Origin: Candidatus Bandiella numerosa
GTDB lineage: Bacteria; Pseudomonadota; Alphaproteobacteria; Rickettsiales; Midichloriaceae
Assembly (NCBI RefSeq): GCF_029981845.1
Contig: NZ_CP104164.1
Span: 62,001-126,000, forward strand
Direction of reading: 5' to 3'
DNA: 64,000 nucleotides
The notes beneath the pieces were generated by a model. The model was not told the DNA's origin, did not search any database, and saw nothing but the letters and a program-made list of their open reading frames with translations. This document shows, piece by piece, positions 45,013 to 54,899 of the stretch. Within the stretch, counting starts at the first letter, position 1, and each line of letters begins with the position of its first letter. Position numbers and translations under genes: made by a program.

Positions 45013-45561
45013 ATGCAAAAAAATATACCAAATATTTTAACTTCACTTAGAATAATTTTAATACCCATTTTGGTGTCAGCATTTTACATTGATTCTAAAA
45101 TTGCACATTATACCGCAGCTGCAATCTTTATATTTGCGAGTATTACTGATTATTTTGATGGGTTTTTAGCTAGAACATGGAGAGTTCAATCAAATTTTGG
45201 AAAAGTTTTAGATCCAATTGCCGATAAATTGCTTGTTGCAGCAACTCTTATGATGATGGTAGATAGAAGCATTGCACCAGTGCTCCCTGCTTTAGTTATT
45301 TTGTGTAGAGAGATATTAGTTTCTGGAATGCGCGAATATTTAGCAGAACTAAAAGTAAAAGTAAGCGTGCCAGTAAGTCATTTAGCCAAAATTAAAACAG
45401 CTGCTCAGATGATTGCTATCATTATATTACTTTTAGGAGAAGAGACTACAGGGATACCTCATACTAACTTAATTGGAAAGATATCTATTTGGATTGCAGC
45501 TTTACTAACCGTTGTAACAGGTTACGGATACCTGCGACAGTGTATTAGAAATTTCAATTAA
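45013..45561 (+). CDS. pgsA: CDP-diacylglycerol-glycerol-3-phosphate 3-phosphatidyltransferase
   Basis: Makes phosphatidylglycerophosphate for phosphatidylglycerol. The 182-residue membrane protein carries the full CDP-alcohol motif: Asp46, Asp49, Gly50, Ala53, Arg54, Gly63, Asp67 and Asp71 (DYFDGFLAR...GKVLDPIADK). It opens NIPNILTSLRIILIPIL, as in PgsA. The next enzyme of the pathway, pgpA, is also in the window (48816-49397) but on the other strand. Confidence 0.96.
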   Translation: MQKNIPNILTSLRIILIPILVSAFYIDSKIAHYTAAAIFIFASITDYFDGFLARTWRVQSNFGKVLDPIADKLLVAATLMMMVDRSIAPVLPALVILCREILVSGMREYLAELKVKVSVPVSHLAKIKTAAQMIAIIILLLGEETTGIPHTNLIGKISIWIAALLTVVTGYGYLRQCIRNFN

Positions 45562-45906
45562 AATACCATAGAAAAAACACACTTACATAGGGCATTGCTT
45601 TAGCTAGCTAGACATTACAACCAGAAAGTTATTTATATTAGGGAGGTCATCGTCAGTTGACGTTCTTCTAATTATAAAATACAATCCACGCATTATAGTT
45701 TAGATTTGTAAAAATGATAATTAACATAATTATCGATGAAATTTAATAACTCCAAATGATTTTGTTAGATATATAAACTAATCTCTACTCTATAGATTCT
45801 GTATTTAACTCCATATCAACCATCAATTCATCACCAAAATAAATTGTCTTGATACTCACAGTTTTACATAGTACAATCCAAGTTGTGTTGTGTGTAGTTG
45901 TTACTG
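45562..45906. other. Intergenic spacer upstream of the AAA/ankyrin gene
   Basis: About 345 bp without a gene. It has a short palindrome CGTCAGTTGACG near 45651, AT-rich stretches, and no tRNA-like or repeat signal. The promoter of the downstream gene should be here, but no strong hexamer pair stands out. Confidence 0.4.
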
Positions 45907-48084
45907 ATGTCTACTTCAAAAAAAAATAAAAACAATATTGATGCTGTTACAGATTTTAAGAAATTAGCGGCAAAAAGTAATTTATTATTTGTTGATAAAA
46001 CATCTTTTATACAACAAGTTATCGATAACAGCCAAAAATCAATATTAATTACATATCCTAGAGGATGGGGTAAAACTCTAAATCTCAATATGCTAAAAGT
46101 TTTTTTTGAGCTGGAAAATGCAGATTGCAGGCGAGAAAAATCTGTTACTATGGACAATAGCTGGTTTAGTAATTTTTTTTGGTTTTGGAAAAAAAGTGAT
46201 CTCGAGATAATTGATAAAAATATTACTTGTAATAAGGACATATTTGAACCTCTTTTTATTAATAGTGTTAATTCTGGTCATTATATGAAATACCAAGGTT
46301 CATATCCAGTGATCTATATTAGTTTAAAAGATGTTATTGGAAATTCTTTTGTTAATGTAGAAAAAAGATTAAAATACTTGATAAAATCCTTATATAAGGA
46401 GCATTCATATTTAGCTGATAGCGATAAGCTTTGTGATGAGCAAAAATTAGATTTTAAAAAATATATCTATAAAGATCATTCGGGTAACTTTCATTTATTT
46501 GCTTTAAAAGAAAGCCTAACATTCCTTAGTGAATTATTATTCAAACATCACGGAAAAAAGGTATATGTGTTGGTAGATGATTACGATGCACCAGTAAAAT
46601 TTTTATTTCTATATAACCTAGCAGGTAATAGGTTATACAAGGACGATTCCATGATTAGTAAGGTTGCCTCCTTAATATCTAGTACTGTGTGTGCAACTGT
46701 GCGAAATAATGAATATACAGAAAAAGTTATTTTAACAGGAACATTTGATCCTACAGTAATAGAATATGAAATGGGCTGTACTAGCATAATGACATACAGC
46801 ATTAGTGATAAATATTTTAGCAAAAGTTTTGGGTTTTCTGATGAAGAAATCAATAAATTAGTTGCACGACTTTCCTCTATTAACAGCGAAAAAACTGTAA
46901 ATTTTATAAAAGATTTCTATGGCGGATATATTGTACCTGCTGATTCGCAAGTGCACAAAAGCATTCCGTCAGCAACCATTAAACATCTCAAGTATACACG
47001 AGAAAATAAAGAATATTTTGAATTTGGTGATGAAACTATTTTGCGAGCACTATTAGCTCAAGAAGCAAATAAAAATAATAATTTTAGTGAAAAACTTGAT
47101 GGAATTGCACAACATGGTTCGGTTCAAATGGATTTTAAAAATTACGTTTCGCTATTTGATTATGATTGGTTGGACGAATTAGATAATGAACTCTTTTTTT
47201 CATATTTACTACTAAATACTGGCCTTCTTACTGCACAAATCATTAATTCTCAATATAAATTCAGTATTCCCAATAAATCATCATTGCAAGAATTTTTATT
47301 AGCTTTAAAGGGAAGTAAGTATGAAAAAATAGCTTATAAATTACAGACGTTTTATCAGCTAGAAATATTCAAGCTGATTGAAAAAAAAGATGAAGAAGGT
47401 GCTATAGAAAAATTACAAAAAGAAAAGATTGTATGTGAAAAAAATGCTATGAATTTTAATTTTTTTCATTTAGTGGCAGTTTTCGGTCTTAAAAATGTAT
47501 TTACGGAATTATTAAGAGCTGAATGTGCAGAAAATTTATATCTTGCTAACGATAAAATAGCGCACCTAAAGCCAGTAGATTACGCTTTTCTATTTAAGAA
47601 CAGTAATATTCTTCATGAAATGAAAAAGTACCATCAAAATAATAACCAGGAGTCAATTAATATCTCAGAATTGAAAGACACAATCTTTTGTTATATATTT
47701 GCTAAAAATCTAACTACTACCTCAGTAACATATGGGGTTGCAAATAATGACAATACTAAAAAAAACTATCATATAAAACTCATAGTTGATATATTTAAGC
47801 AAATGACAGAGTTGTATGATGAAAGCGCGGTTAAAAATCAGTGCACTCAACATAGTGATTATGAAAAAATTAATATTTCTAATACGAGTACATTTAGTTC
47901 TTTAAAACAATTTGAAAAATATCTTTTGCATAATGAAAATGCCCAAGTAGTAATGAATAAAGATTGCAGTGATAAGCAAACAAAATTATCAGAATTAACT
48001 TATCCAATATTTAACAATTCTCTTCATAGTGATACGGAGCTAAAATTTACTTTATGTAATGACCCCATAAAAGATGAGTTATAA
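45907..48084 (+). CDS. AAA-ATPase_like (PF09820-type) protein with ankyrin-like C-terminal region
   Basis: About 725 residues from the ATG at 45907 (an upstream in-frame TTG at 45898 is less likely). Numbering here counts from that TTG. The N-terminal half fits the PF09820 family: LLFVDKTSFIQQVI, Walker A-like YPRGWGKTLNL (residues 53-63), acidic VYVLVDDYDAP (222-232), FGFSDEEINKLVARL (311-325) and DFYGGYIVP (339-347). Family members usually end in a PD-(D/E)XK nuclease-like domain. Here residues ~518-579 look like two ankyrin repeats instead (FFHLVAVFGLKNVFTELL...LKPVDYAFLFKNSNIL), then a polar tail. No signal peptide. Such ATPases are multicopy in some host-associated bacteria; function unproven. 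Confidence 0.8.
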   Translation: MSTSKKNKNNIDAVTDFKKLAAKSNLLFVDKTSFIQQVIDNSQKSILITYPRGWGKTLNLNMLKVFFELENADCRREKSVTMDNSWFSNFFWFWKKSDLEIIDKNITCNKDIFEPLFINSVNSGHYMKYQGSYPVIYISLKDVIGNSFVNVEKRLKYLIKSLYKEHSYLADSDKLCDEQKLDFKKYIYKDHSGNFHLFALKESLTFLSELLFKHHGKKVYVLVDDYDAPVKFLFLYNLAGNRLYKDDSMISKVASLISSTVCATVRNNEYTEKVILTGTFDPTVIEYEMGCTSIMTYSISDKYFSKSFGFSDEEINKLVARLSSINSEKTVNFIKDFYGGYIVPADSQVHKSIPSATIKHLKYTRENKEYFEFGDETILRALLAQEANKNNNFSEKLDGIAQHGSVQMDFKNYVSLFDYDWLDELDNELFFSYLLLNTGLLTAQIINSQYKFSIPNKSSLQEFLLALKGSKYEKIAYKLQTFYQLEIFKLIEKKDEEGAIEKLQKEKIVCEKNAMNFNFFHLVAVFGLKNVFTELLRAECAENLYLANDKIAHLKPVDYAFLFKNSNILHEMKKYHQNNNQESINISELKDTIFCYIFAKNLTTTSVTYGVANNDNTKKNYHIKLIVDIFKQMTELYDESAVKNQCTQHSDYEKINISNTSTFSSLKQFEKYLLHNENAQVVMNKDCSDKQTKLSELTYPIFNNSLHSDTELKFTLCNDPIKDEL

Positions 48085-48201
48085 TTTAAAAGCCGAAATT
48101 GCTACTGTATATCAGAAAAATTAATGCCTGTATTTGTTTCACCTATTTTAATTATTTTATCACTATTTGCATTTTATTTTACTTTACTAAGTGTTGAATA
48201 A

Positions 48202-48230
48202 TTGACATTTGCTCAATTAATTACTAGTCT
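48202..48230 (+). promoter_or_regulatory. Possible promoter of the DUF3576 lipoprotein gene
   Basis: Perfect -35 TTGACA (48202-48207), 17-bp spacer, weak -10 TAGTCT (48225-48230), about 30 bp before the ATG at 48262. The -10 is poor, so confidence is modest. Confidence 0.35.
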
Positions 48231-48261
48231 AGCGTTCACTAATTAGTATAAATTTTACCAT

Positions 48262-48783
48262 ATGTTATACAAAAATTTGAGTTTTATCATTGTTTTAGCT
48301 ATAACGACCTCACTGTCAGCATGCTCAAAAATTGAGATAAAAAAGGATTACCCAAAAACACGCCAACAAAAAGAAGAAGATAGAATTGGCAAATTAACTG
48401 GCGATGGTCTCACTTTTGGTAAATCTACCTCAGGCTCTTCTTCAAGCACAAGCCAAATGAACATCAATAATTACCTGTGGAGAGCATCTATTGATCATGT
48501 AAATTTTATGCCACTTAATTCAACCGACTCTCTGAGTGGAACAATTATTACTGATTGGTACAGCATAAATAACAATTCCAAAGAAAGATATAAGGTTAAT
48601 ATCTATATATTTGGAAAAGAATTAGCATCAAGCTCTTTAAAGGTAACTGTGTATAAACGAGTTATAGATAACAATGGAAATTGGAATAATCAGTATTATG
48701 ACCCCAAATTAGCTGAAAAAATAAAAATAAAAATTATTGAAAGGGCAAGGGAGTTGAAAGTATTAGAGGGTGATAATCAATAA
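48262..48783 (+). CDS. DUF3576 lipoprotein
   Basis: 173-residue outer-envelope lipoprotein. Signal peptide and lipobox LSAC with Cys21 as the lipidated residue. A Lys/Glu- and Ser/Gly-rich linker (to about 66) precedes a folded domain: NNYLWRASIDHVNFMPLNSTDSLSGTIITDWY, then ELASSSLKVTVYKRV, and a C-terminal helix KIKIKIIERARELK. This pattern is that of DUF3576, widespread in alphaproteobacteria and of unknown role. Confidence 0.85.
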   Translation: MLYKNLSFIIVLAITTSLSACSKIEIKKDYPKTRQQKEEDRIGKLTGDGLTFGKSTSGSSSSTSQMNINNYLWRASIDHVNFMPLNSTDSLSGTIITDWYSINNNSKERYKVNIYIFGKELASSSLKVTVYKRVIDNNGNWNNQYYDPKLAEKIKIKIIERARELKVLEGDNQ

Positions 48784-48815
48784 CAATATTATTTGACGGG
48801 CAATAAAGTAAGTAC

Positions 48816-49397
48816 CTAAATAAATAAATTTGCTATTAAATAAACTACATAAATAGATATTGATGCAAATATAGCTGCTAGTATGTCATCAAATATTACT
48901 CCAAATGCTCCTTTATATTTTCTATTAACGTAGTCAATAATCAAAGGTTTTTTAATATCAAAGTATCTGAAGGTTACTAAAGCTATTAGAAATGATAGGT
49001 TTTTACTTGATATGTTGGCAGGAATAAGACTAGAAAGATGAAATAGCCAATCTAAAGAAATACATAACGTCAATAACTGACCAATGACTTCATCAATAAC
49101 AATATAGCTGTGATCATAGGTATTGGTGGCCTTTTGGAATTTTTTTACTGCAATTAGCCCAACAACCAACAGTACTAATGCCGTTAGCAATAATTGAGAT
49201 TTAGCATTAGCAAATGAATATGAATGGATCAATATATAGTAAAAAATAGGATACGTAGCAATAGATCCAAATGTTCCTGACGCAGGCAATTTACCTATGT
49301 AAAACCAGGTCGATATAATAGAATACCAAGAAAATGGAACTTTTATTCTTATTTTTCTTGCGTTTATAATGCCATCTAGACTAAATCTTCTCTTCAT
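48816..49397 (-). CDS. pgpA: Phosphatidylglycerophosphatase A
   Basis: Dephosphorylates phosphatidylglycerophosphate to phosphatidylglycerol. The 193-residue membrane protein has the PgpA blocks GKLPASGTFGSIATYPIFY, VIDEVIGQLLTLC and YFDIKKPLIIDYVNRKYKGAFGVIFDDILAAIFA, with the acidic metal/phosphate residues of the family. It is the first downstream gene after ispDF on the minus strand (24-bp gap), so likely in the ampG-ispDF-pgpA transcript. Confidence 0.93.
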   Translation of the reverse strand: MKRRFSLDGIINARKIRIKVPFSWYSIISTWFYIGKLPASGTFGSIATYPIFYYILIHSYSFANAKSQLLLTALVLLVVGLIAVKKFQKATNTYDHSYIVIDEVIGQLLTLCISLDWLFHLSSLIPANISSKNLSFLIALVTFRYFDIKKPLIIDYVNRKYKGAFGVIFDDILAAIFASISIYVVYLIANLFI

Positions 49398-49421
49398 AAT
49401 TTCATTTAAATATAACTTATA

Positions 49422-50603
49422 TTATTCGTCATTAAGTTTATTGCAAACAACACTACATACTGCTTGAGCCGCAATCCCCTCTTGAGTTCCTAAAAATCCC
49501 ATTTTTTCAGTAGTAGTAGCCTTGACACTCACCATATTAGCATGTATTTCTAAAATTTTAGCTATATTGTCACGCATAACTTTGCTATGTGGCATAATTT
49601 TAGGTTTCTCACATATTATTGTTAGGTCTATATTGATTATTTTGGCTCCTGCTTTTCTTAATAAATTCTTAGCGCATTCCAAAAAATAAGTTGAATCCAT
49701 ATTTTTATATTTTTCGTCATTTGGAGGAAATAATTGACCAATATTTCCTAATGCCATAGAGCCAAGAAGTGCTTCTGTAATAGAATGAAATCCAACATCG
49801 CCATCAGAATGAGCTATGATAGATTGATTATGCTCAACTCCAATCCCACAAATTTTTATTTCAATATTTTTATCAAATGGCTGGGAAAATCTATGAACAT
49901 CTATACCTATCCCTGTGCGATAAATTTTTTCATCTCCTATAACGTTTCCCATAATATGTTTGCAAAATTCAATATCAGAAGTATTAGTGATTTTTACATT
50001 ATTCCTATCTCCCTCAATTTTGCAAACATTAATGTCATTCTTGATGCATAAACTTATATCATCAGTATGATCAATGTTATTTTGTTTATGTAAATCTAAA
50101 ATTGTTTTATACTTAAATCCTTGCGGTGTTTGCGTGGCATATAGTTTCTCTCTATCGAGTATCGTAATATTACCGTTTTCATCATTATGTTTAATTGTAT
50201 CATTTAAGCTGATTCCTACGTCCACAACAGAGTGATTTTTAAGTTGTAACACAACTTTATCTATCAATTTTGTTGAAATCAATGGTCTTGCTGCATCATG
50301 AATTAACACATTTTCGGGATAAAATTCTTCGAGAGCTTTTAACCCTAAAAATACAGACTCATTCCTTGTTTTACCACCTATAATAGGATTCAATATATTA
50401 AGCTCCTCAATCGATTGATAGTACAAATCCCTGTGCTCATTGTTAATTACAACAAGTACGTTATCTATAAAATCACTTGCTAAAAAAGCTTTGATTGTCC
50501 AGTTTAAAACAGTTTTACCGTTTATTACAAAATATTGTTTTGGAATCTCATAATTAAATCTTGTTGAGTTGCCTGCAGCAACTATTATTGCTATATTTTT
50601 CAC
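49422..50603 (-). CDS. ispDF: Bifunctional IspD/IspF enzyme of the MEP isoprenoid pathway
   Basis: Fusion of two non-consecutive MEP-pathway steps. Residues 1-225 are IspD, the CTP-dependent cytidylyltransferase (IIVAAGNSTRFNYEIPKQYFVINGK, VLIHDAARPLIS, TQTPQGFKY). Residues ~232-393 are IspF, 2C-methyl-D-erythritol 2,4-cyclodiphosphate synthase (GIGIDVHRF, HSDGDVGFHSITEALLGSMALGNIGQLFP, ATTTEKMGFLGTQEGIAAQA). The fusion is common in alphaproteobacteria. The organism thus keeps isoprenoid synthesis for undecaprenyl and quinone chains. ATG directly abuts the stop of the permease gene. Confidence 0.96.
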   Translation of the reverse strand: MKNIAIIVAAGNSTRFNYEIPKQYFVINGKTVLNWTIKAFLASDFIDNVLVVINNEHRDLYYQSIEELNILNPIIGGKTRNESVFLGLKALEEFYPENVLIHDAARPLISTKLIDKVVLQLKNHSVVDVGISLNDTIKHNDENGNITILDREKLYATQTPQGFKYKTILDLHKQNNIDHTDDISLCIKNDINVCKIEGDRNNVKITNTSDIEFCKHIMGNVIGDEKIYRTGIGIDVHRFSQPFDKNIEIKICGIGVEHNQSIIAHSDGDVGFHSITEALLGSMALGNIGQLFPPNDEKYKNMDSTYFLECAKNLLRKAGAKIINIDLTIICEKPKIMPHSKVMRDNIAKILEIHANMVSVKATTTEKMGFLGTQEGIAAQAVCSVVCNKLNDE

Positions 50604-51884
50604 TTAGTTCTCTGATAGCCTTTTGTTATACCAATATAAAAGATAAATACAAAAAAGAGAAGGAATAGAAAGCAAAGATGATACAACAAAGAAATTATAC
50701 CATCCATAAGTTTCTACAACAAAACCTGATGTTGGTGATAAAAATAACCTAACTAATCCAGAAAAAGAGATTAATATTGCGTAGTGAGTTGCAATGTATT
50801 TTTTATTACACAATGAACTCATATACGTGATTAATATTATGTTACTCATTCCGTAACTAATACTTTCAATTAAATTGATTACCCCTAATACAACTATATT
50901 ATTTTTTATGGTTAAAAAAATTAAAAATTGTAAATTCGTAATTGAAGCTAAAATTTCGGCAAAAATTAAATTAAATTTAAACTGTGTTTTCGTTATTAAA
51001 ATTCCTCCAATAAAAGTTCCAATTATAACCCCTATAATACCGCAAATTTTTGCCACACCTGCAATATCATTTTTGGAAAATCCAATATCCATTAAAAACG
51101 GTATAGCCATCGTATCTAAATACGCATCGCTTGCTTTATAAAAAGCCACGGTTGTTAACACCAAAGCAAATTTAGGTATAGTAATTAATATTTTTATTGG
51201 CTCTATAAAATTATTACCAAACCAAATTTTATAATTTAGTTTTCTCTTTTCCTCGTTATAACGAATTTTATCATCAGAAAAATAAACCACTACAATGCAC
51301 GGCAAAATAAATAAGGATAAAATAACGAACACATATTTCCACTCTATTATGGTAGATAAAAATAAACCGAATATTCCCGATATTACAAACCCAATTCTAA
51401 ATCCATATACTACAAAAGCATTGCCAATTCCTGAAGTGCTTTTTGAAAAAAGCTCAATTCTATAGGCCTCCATAGCAATATCATATGTTGCTCCAATTAA
51501 TCCAATAAAAATAAGACCCATTACTAGTAGATAAATATTATTTTCTGCATTGATATAACCAAAACTTCCTATTGAGATAAATAGAATAAATTGCATAGAT
51601 ATTATCCAGCTTTTTCTTAAACCAAAATTTTTTGGAAATATCTTTACGCTGTAACTGTCAATAAATGGTGACCATAAATATTTAAATGAATACGGCATCG
51701 TCTTTATTGACAATAAACCTATCACTACTAAAGAAAATCCAATATCCTTAAAGTATACCGTAGTTGTAGTTACGAGAAAAGCATATATTAATCCACTGTT
51801 AATACCTATGGTTAATGCTGTTGCTAATGATTTTAAAAACCTTAAGTGAAAAACTTTGTTGGTGGTAATATCTCGAGACACCAT
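50604..51884 (-). CDS. MFS permease, AmpG-like
   Basis: 426 residues, about 12 membrane helices. The N-terminal part AFLVTTTTVYFKDIGFSLVVIGLLSIKTMPYSFKYLWSPFID and YDIAMEAYRIELF are the AmpG-type signatures of muropeptide permeases. Rickettsiales carry several AmpG paralogues whose substrates are often unproven, so peptidoglycan recycling is only likely. It is the first gene of the permease-ispDF-pgpA run and its stop abuts the ispDF start. Confidence 0.87.
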   Translation of the reverse strand: MVSRDITTNKVFHLRFLKSLATALTIGINSGLIYAFLVTTTTVYFKDIGFSLVVIGLLSIKTMPYSFKYLWSPFIDSYSVKIFPKNFGLRKSWIISMQFILFISIGSFGYINAENNIYLLVMGLIFIGLIGATYDIAMEAYRIELFSKSTSGIGNAFVVYGFRIGFVISGIFGLFLSTIIEWKYVFVILSLFILPCIVVVYFSDDKIRYNEEKRKLNYKIWFGNNFIEPIKILITIPKFALVLTTVAFYKASDAYLDTMAIPFLMDIGFSKNDIAGVAKICGIIGVIIGTFIGGILITKTQFKFNLIFAEILASITNLQFLIFLTIKNNIVVLGVINLIESISYGMSNIILITYMSSLCNKKYIATHYAILISFSGLVRLFLSPTSGFVVETYGWYNFFVVSSLLSIPSLFCIYLLYWYNKRLSEN

Positions 51885-52050
51885 ACTATATATAAAATTT
51901 CAAATTGTAGCTCTATAAGTATTAACATTAAGCTTTAAGCTTTATCATCATAACAACAAGACTTTTTAATTTTGTTTGTGCATTTATTTCATCCCACTAA
52001 AAGATTACCTTCAATCAGCTCAAATGCATTTGTCGAGGCACATAAAAAAT

Positions 52051-53460
52051 TTAAATATGGATGCTTTTTCCAAAAGCATTTAACACTGATTCATGTATTG
52101 CCTCTGATATCGTAGGGTGTGGAAATATAGTGTGCATTAAATCTAACTCAGTTCCTTCAAGTTGTTTGGTTAGAACAAGACCATATATCATTTCTGTAAC
52201 CTCTGCTCCGATCATATGCGCACCTAATAATTCCCCTGTTTTTTTGTGAAATATAGTTTTAATGAACCCATTGTAATCGCCTAATGCTAAGGCTTTGCCG
52301 TTTGCACTTAATGGAAAATTTCCAATATTAATATTATCTTTACCAAATTCACTTTCTGCCTTTGCCTGGGTTAATCCAACACTTGCAATTTGGGGGTGGC
52401 AATAAGTACACCCCGGAATGTTTAAAGGGTTAATTGGCTTGGGTTTTTTACCTGCAATAACCTCAGCACTTATAACACCCTCATGACTTGCTTTATGTGC
52501 AAGCCATGGAGGAGAAACAACATCTCCTATAGCATAAATATTTTTTTCATCAGTTTGTAAATATTCATTCGTAACTATATATTTTTTATCAGAAATACTT
52601 ACATTGATTTTCTCCAAACCAATATCTTCAATATTTGCGCTAACTCCTACTGCAGAAATCACTGCATCATATGAAGCATTGCTGTCTTTTGATTTGCTTT
52701 TAATTTCAAAATTAATATCACTTTTGTTTATGGTGAATTTTTTAATTTCAGCTGATGTCAAAATTTTAATTCCCTGATTTTCAAATGCTTTTTTAGCAAA
52801 TTCAGAAATTTCCTTATCTTCATTGATTAAAATTCTGTCTGCGACTTCAAGAATTGTAACATCTACTCCCAAGGCGTTGTAAAAACTTGCAAATTCAACT
52901 CCTATAGCACCACTGCCAATTACCAAAAGCTTTTCAGGCAATTTATTAAGCATTAACGCTTGCCTATATCCCATAATAATCTCGCTCTCTTTAGGCGACA
53001 GCCCTTTTAAAAATTTTGCCTTTGCCCCTGTTGCAATAATAATATTCTTCCCAGTTACCTTGAAAGATTTATTATCCCTTGATATTTCAATACAGTTTTT
53101 GTCTAAAAATCTCCCATACCCTTCAATTATTGAAATTTTATTTTTATTAAGCAAATGTTTAATTCCGCCTGAAAGCTTATTTGATATTTCCCTTGATCTT
53201 GCAATGACTTTTGCAAAATCAACTTTATACCCTTCACATTTAATCCCAAACTCTTCTGAATTTTTTATATAGTGTAATATTTCTGCCGTACGAAGCAACG
53301 CTTTTGTTGGTATACACCCCCAATTAAGACAAATCCCACCCAGGCTTTCTTTTTCAATAATAGCGGTCTTTAAGCCTAATTGAGATGCTCTTATTGCTGC
53401 TACATAACCTCCGGGACCTGATCCAAGAACTAAAACATCATATTCAAAGTTGTTTTGCAT
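52051..53460 (-). CDS. lpd: Dihydrolipoyl dehydrogenase (E3), pyruvate dehydrogenase-linked
   Basis: Second E3 of the window, 469 residues. FAD loop VLGSGPGGYVAAI, redox pair Cys44-Cys49 in GGICLNWGCIPTKALLR, NAD fold VIGSGAIGVEFASFYNALG, and His-Pro-His pair in TIFPHPTISEAIHE. The CLNWGC variant (Trp) is the form typical of pyruvate dehydrogenase E3s in alphaproteobacteria, versus CLNVGC in the copy beside sucAB. It lies 16 bp downstream of pdhC. Confidence 0.95.
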   Translation of the reverse strand: MQNNFEYDVLVLGSGPGGYVAAIRASQLGLKTAIIEKESLGGICLNWGCIPTKALLRTAEILHYIKNSEEFGIKCEGYKVDFAKVIARSREISNKLSGGIKHLLNKNKISIIEGYGRFLDKNCIEISRDNKSFKVTGKNIIIATGAKAKFLKGLSPKESEIIMGYRQALMLNKLPEKLLVIGSGAIGVEFASFYNALGVDVTILEVADRILINEDKEISEFAKKAFENQGIKILTSAEIKKFTINKSDINFEIKSKSKDSNASYDAVISAVGVSANIEDIGLEKINVSISDKKYIVTNEYLQTDEKNIYAIGDVVSPPWLAHKASHEGVISAEVIAGKKPKPINPLNIPGCTYCHPQIASVGLTQAKAESEFGKDNINIGNFPLSANGKALALGDYNGFIKTIFHKKTGELLGAHMIGAEVTEMIYGLVLTKQLEGTELDLMHTIFPHPTISEAIHESVLNAFGKSIHI

Positions 53461-53476
53461 ATAGTTTTCCTAAAAG

Positions 53477-54757
53477 TTAATAACAAATCATTAATGATGG
53501 GTTTTCAACAAACCGTTTAAATGTACTTAAGAAAATTGCAGCAGTTGCACCATCAACAACTCTATGATCACAGGATAATGAAATATTCATAACTTGTTTT
53601 TTCTCCAAATTACCACTTTTACCATATGCTGGTATTTCTCTGGTACCTCCTATTGATAAAATACACGACTGCGGAGGATTAATTATGGCATAGAAGGACT
53701 TGATTGAATACATTCCAAGATTTGATATGGTAAAACCTCCACCCTGGTATTCTTCAGGCTTCAATTTCTGGGATTTCGCTTTTTTTGCAAGTTCTTTTAC
53801 TTCGTTCGATATTTGAATCAAACTTTTTTGATTGGCATTTCTCACTATAGGAGTCATCAAACCATCGTCAATGGCTACTGCAACAGAAATATCCACGTTG
53901 CCAAATTGGATTATTTTATCTCCATACCAGGCAGAGTTAACTTTGGGATTTTTAAATAGCGCTAATGCACATGCTTTGATCAATATATCATTAATAGAAA
54001 TTTTAAACTCAGGTTTATCACTTTCATCTAATTTAGCAGAAGAGTTAATATCTGACCTAAAATCCAAAATCTTATCAACAAAACACTCTATATCTAAGTA
54101 AAAATGAGGCACTTGCTGTTTTGATTCAACTAATCTTTCAGCTATAATTTTCCTCATATTAGTCACAGGTATTTCTAGATCACGATTTGGTATAATATTA
54201 GTCTCAAAATTTTGACTAGAACTATGCATAATAGCATTTTCAACATCTGATTTAACTATCCTGCCTCTTGGTCCGGAACCTTGTATACTGCTTATATTTA
54301 TATTTTCTTGTTCAGCTATCCTTTTTGCTAAAGGAGATGCAAAAACCCTATTTGGCTCATCTTCCACCTTATTTTTTACTTTATTATGATTAAGTGTTTC
54401 ATATGCCTTTTTAGCTTCAATATCCACAGATATTTCTGTTTTATTATTTTGAATGGCATGCTCCTCTTTAATAGAAGAATTTTGAATTTTGCCTATAGCA
54501 TCTTTTATCTCCTCTCCCTCTTCTGCAATAATTGCAATTAAATCATTAACTTTGACATTTTTTGTTCCGGCTTCTACTAATATTTTCGCTAAAATTCCTT
54601 CATCAACTGCTTCAACTTCCATTATAGCCTTATCTGTTTCTATTTCAGCTATAACATCACCTGCTTCAACTGTATCACCCTCATTTTTAAGCCACTTAGC
54701 TAAATTTCCCTCTTTCATTGTAGGGGACAGTGCAGGCATTAAAACTTCTATCACCAT
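53477..54757 (-). CDS. pdhC: Pyruvate dehydrogenase E2, dihydrolipoamide acetyltransferase
   Basis: Core of the pyruvate dehydrogenase complex, 426 residues. One lipoyl domain opening VLMPALSPTMKEGNLAKW with Lys43 in EIETDKAIMEVE, a subunit-binding domain (FASPLAKRIAEQENINIS, GRIVKSDVENA), and the acetyltransferase domain ending SCDHRVVDGATAAIFLS. The PALSPTM opening distinguishes it from SucB. The E1 genes pdhA/pdhB are not in the window, as in Rickettsia where the complex is split. Confidence 0.95.
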   Translation of the reverse strand: MVIEVLMPALSPTMKEGNLAKWLKNEGDTVEAGDVIAEIETDKAIMEVEAVDEGILAKILVEAGTKNVKVNDLIAIIAEEGEEIKDAIGKIQNSSIKEEHAIQNNKTEISVDIEAKKAYETLNHNKVKNKVEDEPNRVFASPLAKRIAEQENINISSIQGSGPRGRIVKSDVENAIMHSSSQNFETNIIPNRDLEIPVTNMRKIIAERLVESKQQVPHFYLDIECFVDKILDFRSDINSSAKLDESDKPEFKISINDILIKACALALFKNPKVNSAWYGDKIIQFGNVDISVAVAIDDGLMTPIVRNANQKSLIQISNEVKELAKKAKSQKLKPEEYQGGGFTISNLGMYSIKSFYAIINPPQSCILSIGGTREIPAYGKSGNLEKKQVMNISLSCDHRVVDGATAAIFLSTFKRFVENPSLMICY

Positions 54758-54899
54758 AAACGTATTAAAAATGTATTTAATATAAGCTACATTAGCATAT
54801 TATAACTCAGTTCTCCAATTAAATAATGAATTTACAGATTTTCTGCTCGCCCCTTATACCCCTTAGCGCTATTTGTTTTAGCTAAAAATAAATAATACG
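54758..54899. other. pdhC promoter region
   Basis: The 358-bp gap between pdhC and ppiD is made of this AT-rich part, the dispersed repeat copy 2 and a hairpin. I see no distinct promoter pair here. Confidence 0.35.
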
